A stretch of DNA of 64,000 nt. Source: Yoonia sp035117555 (GTDB taxonomy: Bacteria > Pseudomonadota > Alphaproteobacteria > Rhodobacterales > Rhodobacteraceae). Below are positions 1-7,794 of the stretch, piece by piece. The position numbers and the translations under genes were made by a program. The DNA is taken from the NCBI RefSeq assembly GCF_035117555.1, contig NZ_JAYKPK010000001.1, positions 434,001 through 498,000 on the forward strand, written 5' to 3'. Below the pieces are notes generated by a model. It had not been told where the DNA came from, did not search any database, and saw only the letters and a program-made list of their open reading frames with translations. Numbering within the stretch: position 1 is the stretch's first letter; every line of letters starts with the position of its first letter.

Positions 1-350
1 TCCGGGGCAATCGATCTGATCTCTTGCCGGATAATCTCTGGATTGGGCACGTCATCGACAACGGCACAATAGCGCCCGGCAAAGGCCGCAGCGCGCAGAC
101 GTCTGGCGACATCCACAGCATCAAATCCTGTGGCAACCAGCGGTGAAATGATCAGATCGGGGGCGATTTGTTTGATCTTTTGATGATCAAGCTCACCCAT
201 ATCGACAAAGCAGAAGCCGGACAGGTCATCGCGCAGGCGGCCAAGTTGTTTCCAACGGGCGACATCGCCCACGACCAATACTTTCACAATTTTTGCCTCT
301 GCCGGACCTTTGGCGAAACTGATCTTATGCATGTCACGTCGCGCCGCCAT
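1..350 (-). CDS. Conserved hypothetical protein (C-terminus beyond window)
   Basis: An open frame runs leftward from an ATG at 350 to the window edge, giving about 116 visible residues without a stop. A second in-frame ATG lies at 332, and neither has a convincing Shine-Dalgarno site. After a short basic N-terminus the protein has a beta strand of the type VKVLVVGD. Alternating hydrophobic strands and helices follow (FCFVDMG, DLIISPL, RYCAVVDD), resembling a Rossmann-like or receiver-like fold. I do not recognise a catalytic motif and assign no function. It diverges from phoR. The gap between them is AT-rich and carries a small inverted repeat (CGTTT-CGT-AAACG, 373-385). Confidence 0.6.
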   Translation of the reverse strand, partial: MAARRDMHKISFAKGPAEAKIVKVLVVGDVARWKQLGRLRDDLSGFCFVDMGELDHQKIKQIAPDLIISPLVATGFDAVDVARRLRAAAFAGRYCAVVDDVPNPEIIRQEIRSIAP

Positions 351-498
351 ATAAGACACAAATACTGGTTATCGTTTCGTAAACGTTAACGGTGAATTCA
401 ATTCGAGAGTAGTGGTTAATTCCCCCGCGACAATTTGGTCTTGCCTGTGAGACTTGAAAGCACCACTTATCCGCCTGCGCCTGATGAAAGGGACTGCT

Positions 499-1536
499 GT
501 GTCCACTGAACGTATCCTGAACCTGATCGATGCTATCCCGATGCCCGTGCTGGTGATCGGGCCCGATGACCGTATCCGTGCAACGAATCAACCGCTGGAG
601 GCGCTTCTGGGCGGGGATCTGATCGGCAAGCACCATATCACGGCCTTGCGCCAGCCGGCGGTGATCGATGCGATTGCCACGGTCCGCCAGACAGGCACCA
701 AGATGAATGTGCGCTTTGTCACGCGCGAACGTGACAAGGATACGCCGTTTCAGGTGCTGGTGGCACAGGCTGATGGCGATGTCGTGCTGTCATTCGAGGA
801 TCAGAGCGCGGCGGAAGATGTCGGCAAGATGCGCCGCGACTTTGTGGCCAATGTCAGCCATGAATTGCGCACGCCGCTGACCGCGCTTTTGGGGTTTATC
901 GAAACGCTCAGCGGGGCGGCGCGCGATGATGCGGCAGCACGGGCGCGGTTTCTGGGCATCATGGCGCATGAGGCGAACCGGATGACCCGGCTGGTGGATG
1001 ATCTGCTGTCGCTGAGCCGGGTAGAGGAAGATGAACGCGTCCGTCCGCGCGAACAGGTCGAACTGGGGGCTTTGCTGGCCTCGGTGATCAAAGGGCTGGA
1101 ACCGCAGGCGGCGGCGGCGGATGTCGCCGTGCAGCTTGATCTGAAGCGCGACACGATGCATGTGCCCGGGGATGCGGGGCAATTGACCCAGGTTTTCAGC
1201 AATCTGATCGAAAACGGGATCAAATATGGGGCCAGCGGCAAAGAATTGCGTATCACGCTGGAAGAACCCGTCAATCATCTGCGGCTGCGCGGGCAGGGCG
1301 TGCAGATCCGCGTGGCCGACAAAGGCGACGGGATCGCCGCCCACCATATCGCGCGGCTGACCGAACGGTTCTACCGCGTCGACAGCCACCGGTCGCGCGA
1401 GGTGGGCGGCACCGGGTTGGGTCTGGCGATTGTCAAACATATCATCAACCGGCACCGTGGGCGTTTATTGATCGAAAGCGAATTGGGGCAGGGCACGACT
1501 GTCTCCGTCTTTTTGCCGGTGGCACCTTTGTCATAA
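499..1536 (+). CDS. phoR: PhoR-like sensor histidine kinase
   Basis: A 345-residue kinase that would phosphorylate PhoB under phosphate limitation. The GTG at 499 is preferred because AAAGGGA lies 5 bases upstream; an ATG at 454 would add 15 residues without such a site. Domains in order: a PAS-like sensor (about residues 7-95), a HisKA helix with the phospho-acceptor His at residue 121 in a VSHELRTPL motif, and a HATPase domain with N-box (SNLIENGIKYG), G1 (DKGDGIA) and G2 (GGTGLGLAI). No transmembrane segment is visible, unlike many PhoR proteins, so membrane sensing would need a partner. phoU follows after 74 bp. The expected pstSCAB and phoB genes are absent here. The family call is firm; PhoR rather than another PAS kinase rests mainly on the phoU neighbour. 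Confidence 0.85.
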   Translation: MSTERILNLIDAIPMPVLVIGPDDRIRATNQPLEALLGGDLIGKHHITALRQPAVIDAIATVRQTGTKMNVRFVTRERDKDTPFQVLVAQADGDVVLSFEDQSAAEDVGKMRRDFVANVSHELRTPLTALLGFIETLSGAARDDAAARARFLGIMAHEANRMTRLVDDLLSLSRVEEDERVRPREQVELGALLASVIKGLEPQAAAADVAVQLDLKRDTMHVPGDAGQLTQVFSNLIENGIKYGASGKELRITLEEPVNHLRLRGQGVQIRVADKGDGIAAHHIARLTERFYRVDSHRSREVGGTGLGLAIVKHIINRHRGRLLIESELGQGTTVSVFLPVAPLS

Positions 1537-1610
1537 AATTGTTACGTCCGTGCCACACTGGCGACGACGAACCATGCTATTCTCGGGGCCAGCCCTGACA
1601 GGAGATTGCG

Positions 1611-2318
1611 ATGACCGACCATATCTCATCCGCTTATGACCGTGATCTGGAACAGATCACGACGCTGATCGTCAAGATGGGTGGTCTGGTCGAAGATGCG
1701 ATTTTGAAAGCGGCGCGGTCGCTGGCGGAACGCGATGTCGAACTGGCCGAAGAAGTCCGCAACGCTGATCAGGCCATCGATGATCTGGAAGAGCAGATCA
1801 ACGAAGAGGCTGCGCGTACGATTGCGCTGCGCGCGCCGGTGTCCAAGGATCTGCGCGCGATCCTGACCGTGCTGCGGCTGGCGGCATCACTGGAACGGAT
1901 CGGCGATTACGCCAAGAACATTGCGAAACGCACCTCTGTTCTGGTCGAGATGCAGCCGGTCAGCGGATCGGACACCGCCTTGCGCCGCATGGCGCGCGAG
2001 GTGGAAGGGATGCTGAAAGACACGCTCGACGCCTATGTGCGCGGTGACGCGGAACTGGCCGAGGATGTGCGCCAGCGCGATCACGAAGTCGATCAGATGT
2101 ATAATGCTTTGTTCCGCGAATTTCTGACCTTCATGATGGAAGACCCGCGTAACATCACGGCCTGCATGCATCTGCATTTCATGGCCAAGAATATCGAACG
2201 GATGGGCGATCTGACGACCAATATGGCCGAACAGGTGATCTATCTGGTCACTGGCGAGATGCCGGATGAGGCACGGCCCAAGGGCGACCGCACATCATTC
2301 GTGACGCATCCGCGCTAA
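1611..2318 (+). CDS. phoU: Phosphate signalling protein PhoU
   Basis: A 235-residue cytoplasmic protein of the PhoU family, which in other bacteria relays the state of the Pst transporter to PhoR and restrains Pho gene expression. It begins MTDHISSAYDRDLEQIT and shows the two repeated three-helix halves typical of the family. Each half carries an acidic metal-binding helix (for example RLAASLERIGDYAKNIA, and later HFMAKNIERMGDLTTN). Length is normal. A good Shine-Dalgarno (CAGGAG) precedes the ATG. It follows phoR with 74 bp between, probably co-transcribed. Its usual partner PstB is not encoded in the visible neighbourhood, so it must work with a pst operon elsewhere or with another transporter. 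Confidence 0.95.
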   Translation: MTDHISSAYDRDLEQITTLIVKMGGLVEDAILKAARSLAERDVELAEEVRNADQAIDDLEEQINEEAARTIALRAPVSKDLRAILTVLRLAASLERIGDYAKNIAKRTSVLVEMQPVSGSDTALRRMAREVEGMLKDTLDAYVRGDAELAEDVRQRDHEVDQMYNALFREFLTFMMEDPRNITACMHLHFMAKNIERMGDLTTNMAEQVIYLVTGEMPDEARPKGDRTSFVTHPR

Positions 2319-2367
2319 GGCAGGGCGTGGTTTGGTGCAGTTAGACTATCAATCCATAAGGCGCATA

Positions 2368-2422
2368 ATCAGTATTATGTTAATTATATACTGATCACGT
2401 TTCGAGTACATGCCACTGATCA
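2368..2422. promoter_or_regulatory. AT-rich control region upstream of aroQ-luxR with inverted and direct repeats
   Basis: The 146-bp gap between phoU and aroQ is much more AT-rich than its surroundings. It holds an 8-bp inverted repeat, ATCAGTAT (2368-2375) and ATACTGAT (2388-2395), around an AT-rich 12-base centre. The octamer ACTGATCA occurs twice in the same orientation at 2390-2397 and 2415-2422, a period of 25 bp. The arrangement looks like an operator for a dimeric regulator. The LuxR-type product of the operon is one candidate; that link is inference. Confidence 0.4.
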
Positions 2423-2464
2423 TTTTCCTTTATAGGATTGGTTGAATGATGGTACAAAACCCCT

Positions 2465-2914
2465 ATGCAACATCATATCCTGATCCTGAACGGCCCGAAC
2501 CTCAATCTGCTTGGCACGCGCCAGCCCGAAGTTTACGGTCCTACGACATTGAAAGATATCGAAAACCTGTGCATGGCTAAGGCAGATGCGCTTGGTGTCA
2601 CTCTGACCTTCCTGCAATCCAATCATGAAGGCGTGCTGATCGACACATTGCATAATGCGCGCGGTGTGCATGACGGTGTGATCCTGAATGCCGGCGCTTA
2701 TACCCATACATCGGTCGCGCTGATGGATGCGGTGTCGTCGATCATGTTGCCTGTGGTGGAACTGCACCTGTCCAATATCCACGCGCGTGAAACCTTCAGG
2801 CATAAATCCTTTATCGCCCCTGTCGCTATCGGCCAAATCTGCGGTTTTGGTGCGGCGGGCTATCCGCTCGCGATGGAGGCATTGGTCAACTATCTGGGTA
2901 CTGCTACGGCGTGA
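2465..2914 (+). CDS. aroQ: 3-dehydroquinate dehydratase, type II
   Basis: Dehydrates 3-dehydroquinate to 3-dehydroshikimate in the shikimate pathway. At 149 residues it has the length of the dodecameric type II family. The N-terminus reads ILNGPNLNLLGTRQPEVYG, holding the conserved Arg and catalytic Tyr loop. Later come NAGAYTHTSVAL, the ELHLSNIHARE block with the catalytic His, and the FRHKS loop. The stop codon overlaps the GTG start of the downstream LuxR-type gene, so the two are translationally coupled. That pairing of a biosynthetic enzyme with a quorum-type regulator is unusual. Confidence 0.95.
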   Translation: MQHHILILNGPNLNLLGTRQPEVYGPTTLKDIENLCMAKADALGVTLTFLQSNHEGVLIDTLHNARGVHDGVILNAGAYTHTSVALMDAVSSIMLPVVELHLSNIHARETFRHKSFIAPVAIGQICGFGAAGYPLAMEALVNYLGTATA

Positions 2915-3687
2915 AGGATTTCGTTGCCCATCTGGACCGGATGACAAATGCCGGCAGCGTCGAAGATCTGTGGGCCATGCATGTCGATAAAATGGCGGGC
3001 TTTGGTTTTGACCGGATCATGTACGGCTATACCCGCTATATGACGCCGCAATCTTTGGGCAACCGGCAGGATTGGGTTTTGCTGTCGACCCAGACCCCTG
3101 AATATATGAAGGTGTTTTTCGATGAAGGGCTGTATTTTCAAGCCCCGATGATCAAATGGGCCATGGCCAATGACGGTGCCTGTAGCTGGCGCTGGATGAT
3201 GAATATGACCTGTGTCGAAAATCTGACACCCAGTGAACGACGGGTGCTTGCCTTTAACCGCTCGATGCAGGTGACGGCGGGCTATACGATCAGTTTCCGG
3301 TCCCTGTCGGAACGGACCAAAGGTGCGATCGCGCTGACAGCCGCGCCAGGCATCACCCAGGATCAGGTCGAGCAGGTCTGGGCGGCGCATGGCGATGAAA
3401 TCACCGTCATGAACAATGTCATGCATCTGAAACTGCTGACCCTGCCCCTTTGCGGTATGCGACAATTGACCAACCGTCAGCGCGAGGTGCTGCAATGGGT
3501 CGGTGATGGCAAGACCACTCAGGATATCGCGGTGCTGCTGGGCCTGACCCCGGCGACAGTAGAGAAACATTTGCGGCTGGCGCGCGATGCGCTGGATGTC
3601 GCGACCACAGCACAGGCCGTGCTGAAGGCCGCGTTTTACAACCAGATGTATCAGGTTGAGAACAAGCCCAGCCGCATTGAGCCATGA
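2911..3687 (+). CDS. LuxR-type regulator, solo (no luxI nearby)
   Basis: A 258-residue protein with an N-terminal autoinducer-binding-type domain (about residues 15-165) and a C-terminal LuxR helix-turn-helix (about 185-245) containing LTNRQREVLQW, DIAVLLGLTPATVEKHL and a final ARDAL helix. The start is the GTG at 2911, overlapping the aroQ stop by 4 bases. No luxI-type synthase occurs in the window. In the ligand domain the usual Asp-Pro that contacts the acyl-homoserine lactone amide reads Ala-Pro (YFQAPMIKW), and the preceding Trp/Tyr positions look substituted by Tyr and Phe. A changed or lost AHL specificity is therefore possible, as in VjbR-like solos. Residue mapping was done by eye. 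Confidence 0.85.
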   Translation: MKDFVAHLDRMTNAGSVEDLWAMHVDKMAGFGFDRIMYGYTRYMTPQSLGNRQDWVLLSTQTPEYMKVFFDEGLYFQAPMIKWAMANDGACSWRWMMNMTCVENLTPSERRVLAFNRSMQVTAGYTISFRSLSERTKGAIALTAAPGITQDQVEQVWAAHGDEITVMNNVMHLKLLTLPLCGMRQLTNRQREVLQWVGDGKTTQDIAVLLGLTPATVEKHLRLARDALDVATTAQAVLKAAFYNQMYQVENKPSRIEP

Positions 3688-3708
3688 TCACACGAAAAGA
3701 CACGTAAA

Positions 3709-3931
3709 AGTCAGGATAACCTGACTACAGGTTCGCAATGGTTGTGTCTATGTTGTGTAAGCGCCGCAGGAAACTCGACTTGCGGGGCTGCTGGCAGGTC
3801 CTTGTATTTCCGGGGACTTGCTGGAATCCGGGAGACCGGTTCCCTTGATGCGGCAGATTTTGGCTGCCGATGCGGGGGGGAATGCTGGTCTGGATTGATT
3901 TTCTTGTCCAAAAGAATTGGATCAATCCAGA
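3709..3931. repeat. Palindrome-rich gap between the LuxR gene and tsf
   Basis: The 350-bp space between the two convergent genes has no credible coding frame but at least four perfect inverted repeats. They are AGTCAGG-ATAA-CCTGACT (3709-3726); the overlapping AACCTG-ACTA-CAGGTT (3719-3734); CGGCAG-7-CTGCCG (3851-3869); and an 11-bp pair TCTGGATTGAT / ATCAATCCAGA (3889-3899, 3921-3931). The last encloses a second stem TTCTT/AAGAA. None is followed by a T-run, so they are not simple terminators. They may be a structured RNA, a protein-binding array or a decayed repeat element. Confidence 0.5.
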
Positions 3932-3990
3932 TCACAGCGGCACCGCCCTTTATCTTCCTGTGGCGGTGCCGTGCAGCGGTCAGCGACAAT

Positions 3991-4019
3991 AAAAAAACGG
4001 CCCGCATTGCTGCGCGCCG
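3991..4019 (-). terminator. Rho-independent terminator of rpsB-tsf
   Basis: On the minus strand a 9-base stem with one mismatch (CGGCGCGCA / TGCGGGCCG) closes a GCAA tetraloop and is followed at once by seven T. It lies 21 bp past the tsf stop. Confidence 0.9.
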
Positions 4020-4039
4020 CTCTTTGCATTTTGTTGATA

Positions 4040-4912
4040 TCAACCGTTCAGTTTGGCGACTTCTGCGGCGAAATCTTCTTTTTCGACTTCGATACCGTCG
4101 CCGACTTCCAGACGCACATAGCCGGTGATCTCGACGCCAGCTTCGGCAGCCGCAGCCGCCACGGTCAGGTCCGGGTTCACGACGAATTGCTGGTTCAGCA
4201 AGGTGACTTCGGCCATGTATTTCTGCATGCGACCGACGATCATCTTTTCGATCACCGCATCAGGCTTGCCGGATTCGCGGGCGATATCGATCTGAACCTG
4301 CTTTTCCTTTTCAACCATTGCTGGATCAAGGTCAGCTTCTGACAAAGCCGATGGGTTGGCTGCTGCGATATGCATCGCGACCTGACGGCCGAATGTTTCG
4401 TTATCGCCATTCATTGCGACCAGAACACCGATGTTGCCCATGTTTGGTGCTGCAGCATTGTGGACGTAAGTCACTACCGATCCGCCAGTCAGCGTTGCCA
4501 TACGGCGCACGGACATGTTTTCACCGATCACGGCGACAGTGTCTGTCACGGTCTGTTCGACGGATTTGCCATTCAGATCAGCCGCTTTCAGCGCATCGAC
4601 ATCATCAACAGTCAATGCAACGTTTGCGATCTTCTGGACCATATTCTGGAAATCGCTGTTTTTCGCAACGAAATCGGTTTCAGAGTTCACTTCGACAGCG
4701 ATCCCTTTACCGTCTTTCACAGCGACGGCCACCAGACCTTCGGCGGCGGTGCGGCCCGCCTTTTTCGCGGCTTTCGCAAGGCCCTTGGTGCGCAGCCAGT
4801 CAACGGCGGCTTCCATATTGCCATCGGTTTCGGTCAGCGCCTTTTTGGCGTCCATCATGCCTGCGCCTGTGCTGTCGCGCAGGTCTTTCACCATTGCAGC
4901 GGTGATTGCCAT
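4040..4912 (-). CDS. tsf: Elongation factor Ts
   Basis: The nucleotide exchange factor that recycles EF-Tu after each round of tRNA delivery. It is 290 residues long. The N-terminal UBA-like domain reads AAMVKDLRDSTGAGMMDAKKAL. The EF-Tu contact motif TDFVAKN lies near residue 80, followed by the two core subdomains and a C-terminal VGDGIEVEKEDFAAEV segment. A strong AAGGAG sits 7 bases before the ATG. It is the second gene of the rpsB-tsf operon, 69 bp after rpsB, and the transcript ends at a strong terminator. Confidence 0.97.
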   Translation of the reverse strand: MAITAAMVKDLRDSTGAGMMDAKKALTETDGNMEAAVDWLRTKGLAKAAKKAGRTAAEGLVAVAVKDGKGIAVEVNSETDFVAKNSDFQNMVQKIANVALTVDDVDALKAADLNGKSVEQTVTDTVAVIGENMSVRRMATLTGGSVVTYVHNAAAPNMGNIGVLVAMNGDNETFGRQVAMHIAAANPSALSEADLDPAMVEKEKQVQIDIARESGKPDAVIEKMIVGRMQKYMAEVTLLNQQFVVNPDLTVAAAAAEAGVEITGYVRLEVGDGIEVEKEDFAAEVAKLNG

Positions 4913-4981
4913 GTTAAATCTCCTTTAACGGAATGGGTCAGGCGGGGCATAACGCCCCTGCCCTAAAGTTTTGTGACGCTT

Positions 4982-5767
4982 TTACGCGTTGGCGGCTTCA
5001 GCTGCGCTTGCGGCCTCTTGCGCCAGCGTTTCTTCGGCGTAATTTTCCATCGCACCCATATCAACGCCAGCAGCGCCAAGCTGCGCTGTCATACCGTCAA
5101 GGGCAGCACGGGCGGCCAGATCGGTGTAAAGCGCGATCGCACGGGCCGCGTCGTCATTGCCGGGGATGACATAATCAATGCCCGCAGGCGAACAATTGGT
5201 GTCAACCACAGCCACAACGGGGATGCCCAGCTTGTTGGCTTCGGCGATGGCGAGGTCTTCTTTGTTGACGTCAATGACGAACATCAGATCCGGCACGCCG
5301 CCCATTTCGCGGATACCGCCGAGCGATGCCTGCAATTTGCCCTGCTCGCGTTCCATGCCAAGACGTTCTTTCTTGGTCAGGCCAGCGAAGCCGTTGGCCG
5401 ATGCCTCATCAATCGCCTTTAGGCGGTTGATCGACTGCGACACGGTCTGCCAGTTGGTCAGTGTGCCACCGAGCCAGCGGTGGTTCATGTAGAATTGGGC
5501 CGATTTTTCAGCAGCTTCCATGATCGGTGTCTGTGCCTGACGCTTGGTGCCGACGAACAGAACGCGGCCGCCTTTGGCGACAGTGTCACGGATGACTTGC
5601 AGCGCCTGATCCAGCAATGGCACAGTCTGGGTCAAGTCCATGATATGGATGCCGTTGCGCGACCCATAGATGTATTGACCCATCTTGGGGTTCCAGCGCG
5701 CCGTCTGGTGGCCAAAGTGAACGCCAGCTTCCAAAAGCTGACGCATGGAGAACTCTGGAAGAGCCAT
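4982..5767 (-). CDS. rpsB: 30S ribosomal protein S2
   Basis: A structural protein of the small ribosomal subunit, 261 residues. It starts MALPEFSMRQLLEAGVHFGH and carries the family blocks RWNPKMGQYIYG, FVGTKRQAQ, HRWLGGTLTNW and PVVAVVDTNCSP. The Ala/Glu-rich tail is common in alphaproteobacterial S2. AAAGGAAA lies upstream of the ATG. Transcription probably starts about 110 bp upstream (promoter listed separately). The leader between has a CTGGG/CCCAG hairpin, which might serve autoregulation as known for rpsB in enterobacteria; that is inference. Confidence 0.97.
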   Translation of the reverse strand: MALPEFSMRQLLEAGVHFGHQTARWNPKMGQYIYGSRNGIHIMDLTQTVPLLDQALQVIRDTVAKGGRVLFVGTKRQAQTPIMEAAEKSAQFYMNHRWLGGTLTNWQTVSQSINRLKAIDEASANGFAGLTKKERLGMEREQGKLQASLGGIREMGGVPDLMFVIDVNKEDLAIAEANKLGIPVVAVVDTNCSPAGIDYVIPGNDDAARAIALYTDLAARAALDGMTAQLGAAGVDMGAMENYAEETLAQEAASAAEAANA

Positions 5768-5883
5768 GGTCGTTTCCTTTCCGGTTTCAGCCTCAGCGGG
5801 GGATCAGCCTGTTGGCCAACCGGTGGATGGTCTGGGATTTCTCCCCAGCACACCCGCCCCCGCTTGCGGGATTAAGTGAGGGC

Positions 5884-5912
5884 GCTATAGACGCCTGTGC
5901 TGTGGCGCGCAA
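5884..5912 (-). promoter_or_regulatory. Probable sigma-70 promoter of rpsB-tsf
   Basis: On the minus strand TTGCGC (-35, 5907-5912) and TATAGC (-10, 5884-5889) are separated by exactly 17 bp. The site lies immediately past the stop of the upstream HupE-like gene and about 115 bp before the rpsB ATG, leaving a long structured leader. Confidence 0.6.
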
Positions 5913-5916
5913 GGGG

Positions 5917-6795
5917 TCAGAGCAGGATCGGTGCCAGCCACCAATAGAGGCAGAGCCCGATCATCGCGGCTGAGACTGGCACGGCCACAATGTGATGATA
6001 GGCATCGATCCGGTCCCGCATCGTGACGGACAAAGCGCACAGCGCAAAGAGCGCTGTCAGCGGTGCGGCAAAGACCCAGATAGGTTGGTGCAGGATAGCC
6101 ACCAAAAACGGCGGGTTCAGTGCGATCAGCGCCAGTGCGGCTGCGGCAAGCACGCCGTAGATCGCATAGCTTTGCAGCACCTCATTGACGCCCTGATCGA
6201 CGCGGATTGCTTCCCAGATACTGATCCCGACGATGGCTGCGACCAACAGCAAGGCCATCTCGATCCCGATAATATAGCCGACCAGCGCAGGCAGGATCGC
6301 AGGCACTGATGCGTCAAATCCATTGGCAAGGCCAAAGCCGTGGATCAGCGCCAGCCCGAAGACAAGGATGACACGCCGCATGCCGAAAACTTTGCCAAAG
6401 ATATTATCGATAGCAAGGATCACGACAGATACCGCCATTAGCGGAAAGACGACCTGCGGCGATATGCTGATGATCCCGTAGGCGCCCAGCGTCAGCGCGC
6501 TGATATAACCCAGTGCGAATAGACCAAGCTGCCAGATCAGCGGCCCGCTTCGCCTGCTCAGGAAAAGCAGGGCCAGCACGAACAGGATATGCACCGGCCC
6601 ACCCGGCAGGATGTTTTCAAACCCCTGTGGCAGCATTTGCAGAACGCTGCCCCATGCCGTGACAGGGGCGTCGGACAAATCTGTGTTTTCGACAATTGCG
6701 GTATCATTCACCGGCTCTTGCGCGATCAGCGGCGTGACCGGCCACAGCAGCGCAGCGCTGATCCAGACCGGCAGTTTGGGAAGAGACACGATCAT
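5917..6795 (-). CDS. HupE/UreJ-like membrane protein
   Basis: An integral membrane protein of 292 residues if it starts at the ATG at 6795. That start gives a clean signal-peptide-like N-terminus (MIVSLPKLPVWISAALLW, cleavage near LIAQEP). About seven hydrophobic segments follow. The pattern HILFVLALLFL, AIDNIFGKVFG, FGLALIHGFGLANG and GYIIGIEMALLL matches the HupE/UreJ_2 family, some members of which carry nickel or cobalt. The second-helix His of many members (an AHS motif) is not visible here, so metal transport is uncertain. It is divergent from the pseudouridine kinase gene, with 108 bp between the starts. The frame stays open upstream of 6795, but that extension would cross the divergent gene. 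Confidence 0.7.
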   Translation of the reverse strand: MIVSLPKLPVWISAALLWPVTPLIAQEPVNDTAIVENTDLSDAPVTAWGSVLQMLPQGFENILPGGPVHILFVLALLFLSRRSGPLIWQLGLFALGYISALTLGAYGIISISPQVVFPLMAVSVVILAIDNIFGKVFGMRRVILVFGLALIHGFGLANGFDASVPAILPALVGYIIGIEMALLLVAAIVGISIWEAIRVDQGVNEVLQSYAIYGVLAAAALALIALNPPFLVAILHQPIWVFAAPLTALFALCALSVTMRDRIDAYHHIVAVPVSAAMIGLCLYWWLAPILL

Positions 6796-6903
6796 AGGCG
6801 CGCTTTCTGTAAATACCTTGCCAAGGGTAAGGTGCGGCTGGCCCGTGTCAACGTCGAAGGGACGGGCCTTGCTCTTGCCCGTACTTCGAGGCAGAAGCGC
6901 GGC

Positions 6904-7794
6904 ATGACACATCAGCCTGATATCCTGTGCATCGGTTCGGTCCTGTGGGACGTGATCGGGCGCGCGCCCAGCCATATGCGTGTGGGATCGGACGTGCCGG
7001 GGCGGATCACCCGCCTGCCGGGTGGTGTCGCGATGAATATCGCGATGACGTTGCGCCGCTTTGCCATGATCCCTGCCCTGTTGACCAATATAGGACGCGA
7101 TGTGGAGGGTGATGAACTGATCGCTGCCGCGACGGCGATAGGGCTGGTCTGCGATCATGTTTACCGGTCCGAGGATTTACCGACCGATGTTTATATGGCC
7201 ATCGAAGGCGCAAACGGTCTGATCGCCGCAATTGCCGATGCCCATTCACTGGAGGCCGCAGGCGATAAAATCCTGCGCCCTTTGGCGAGCGGTGCTTTGG
7301 GATCACTGGACAGCCCGTGGTCCGGTCCTGTGGCGTTGGATGGCAATCTGACGGTAGAATTGCTGCGCGAAATAGCCACCTCGCCATTGTTCCGCAATGC
7401 CGATCTGCGCGTGGCGCCCGCGTCACCGGGCAAGGCGGAACGGTTGCTGGCGCTGCTCGGGCATCCCTCCGCGACGCTTTATGTGAATTTGGAAGAGGCC
7501 GGGTTGCTCTGCCAGACGGAATTCGCCTCTTCGGCGCAGGCCGCCGCTGGCCTGATCGCGCGTGGTGCGCGGCGCGCCTTGGTCACCGATGGCGGCAAAT
7601 CCGCGTCAGAGGCGACAGGCAGCGATATCATCACCCAAACCCCGCCTGCCGTCATGGTCACCCGTGTGACCGGCGCGGGCGATACATTCATGGCCGCCCA
7701 TATCGCGTCAGAGACGCAAGGGATGACCCGCGCCGATGCTTTGCAGCGCGCCTGTCAGGCCGCGGCCACCTATGTTTCAGGAGAAATACCATGA
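6904..7794 (+). CDS. psuK: PfkB-family kinase, probable pseudouridine kinase
   Basis: A 296-residue ribokinase-fold enzyme, predicted to phosphorylate pseudouridine to its 5'-phosphate. The start at 6904 gives the usual beginning DILCIGSVLWDVIG. The PfkB signature near the end, VTRVTGAGDTFMAAHIA, supplies the catalytic Asp and anion hole. The Gly-Gly loop RLPGGVAMNIA lies near residue 40. Substrate assignment rests on the 4-base overlap (ATGA) with psuG, which acts on the product. No nucleoside transporter gene is adjacent. Alternative: a kinase for another nucleoside or sugar. Confidence 0.85.
   Translation: MTHQPDILCIGSVLWDVIGRAPSHMRVGSDVPGRITRLPGGVAMNIAMTLRRFAMIPALLTNIGRDVEGDELIAAATAIGLVCDHVYRSEDLPTDVYMAIEGANGLIAAIADAHSLEAAGDKILRPLASGALGSLDSPWSGPVALDGNLTVELLREIATSPLFRNADLRVAPASPGKAERLLALLGHPSATLYVNLEEAGLLCQTEFASSAQAAAGLIARGARRALVTDGGKSASEATGSDIITQTPPAVMVTRVTGAGDTFMAAHIASETQGMTRADALQRACQAAATYVSGEIP

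Noticed and set aside
3719..3734. lux box at AACCTG-ACTA-CAGGTT
   Set aside because: The half-sites resemble lux-box ends, but the spacing between CTG and CAG is 4 rather than about 10, and the site is at the 3' side of the LuxR gene.
3742..4128. Small proteins encoded in the gap before tsf
   Set aside because: No ribosome binding site, Cys/Arg-rich composition, and overlap with the tsf terminator and gene.
5917..7158. A 413-codon reading of the HupE-like gene
   Set aside because: The extra N-terminus is antisense to the first part of the pseudouridine kinase, and the signal-peptide start at 6795 is natural.
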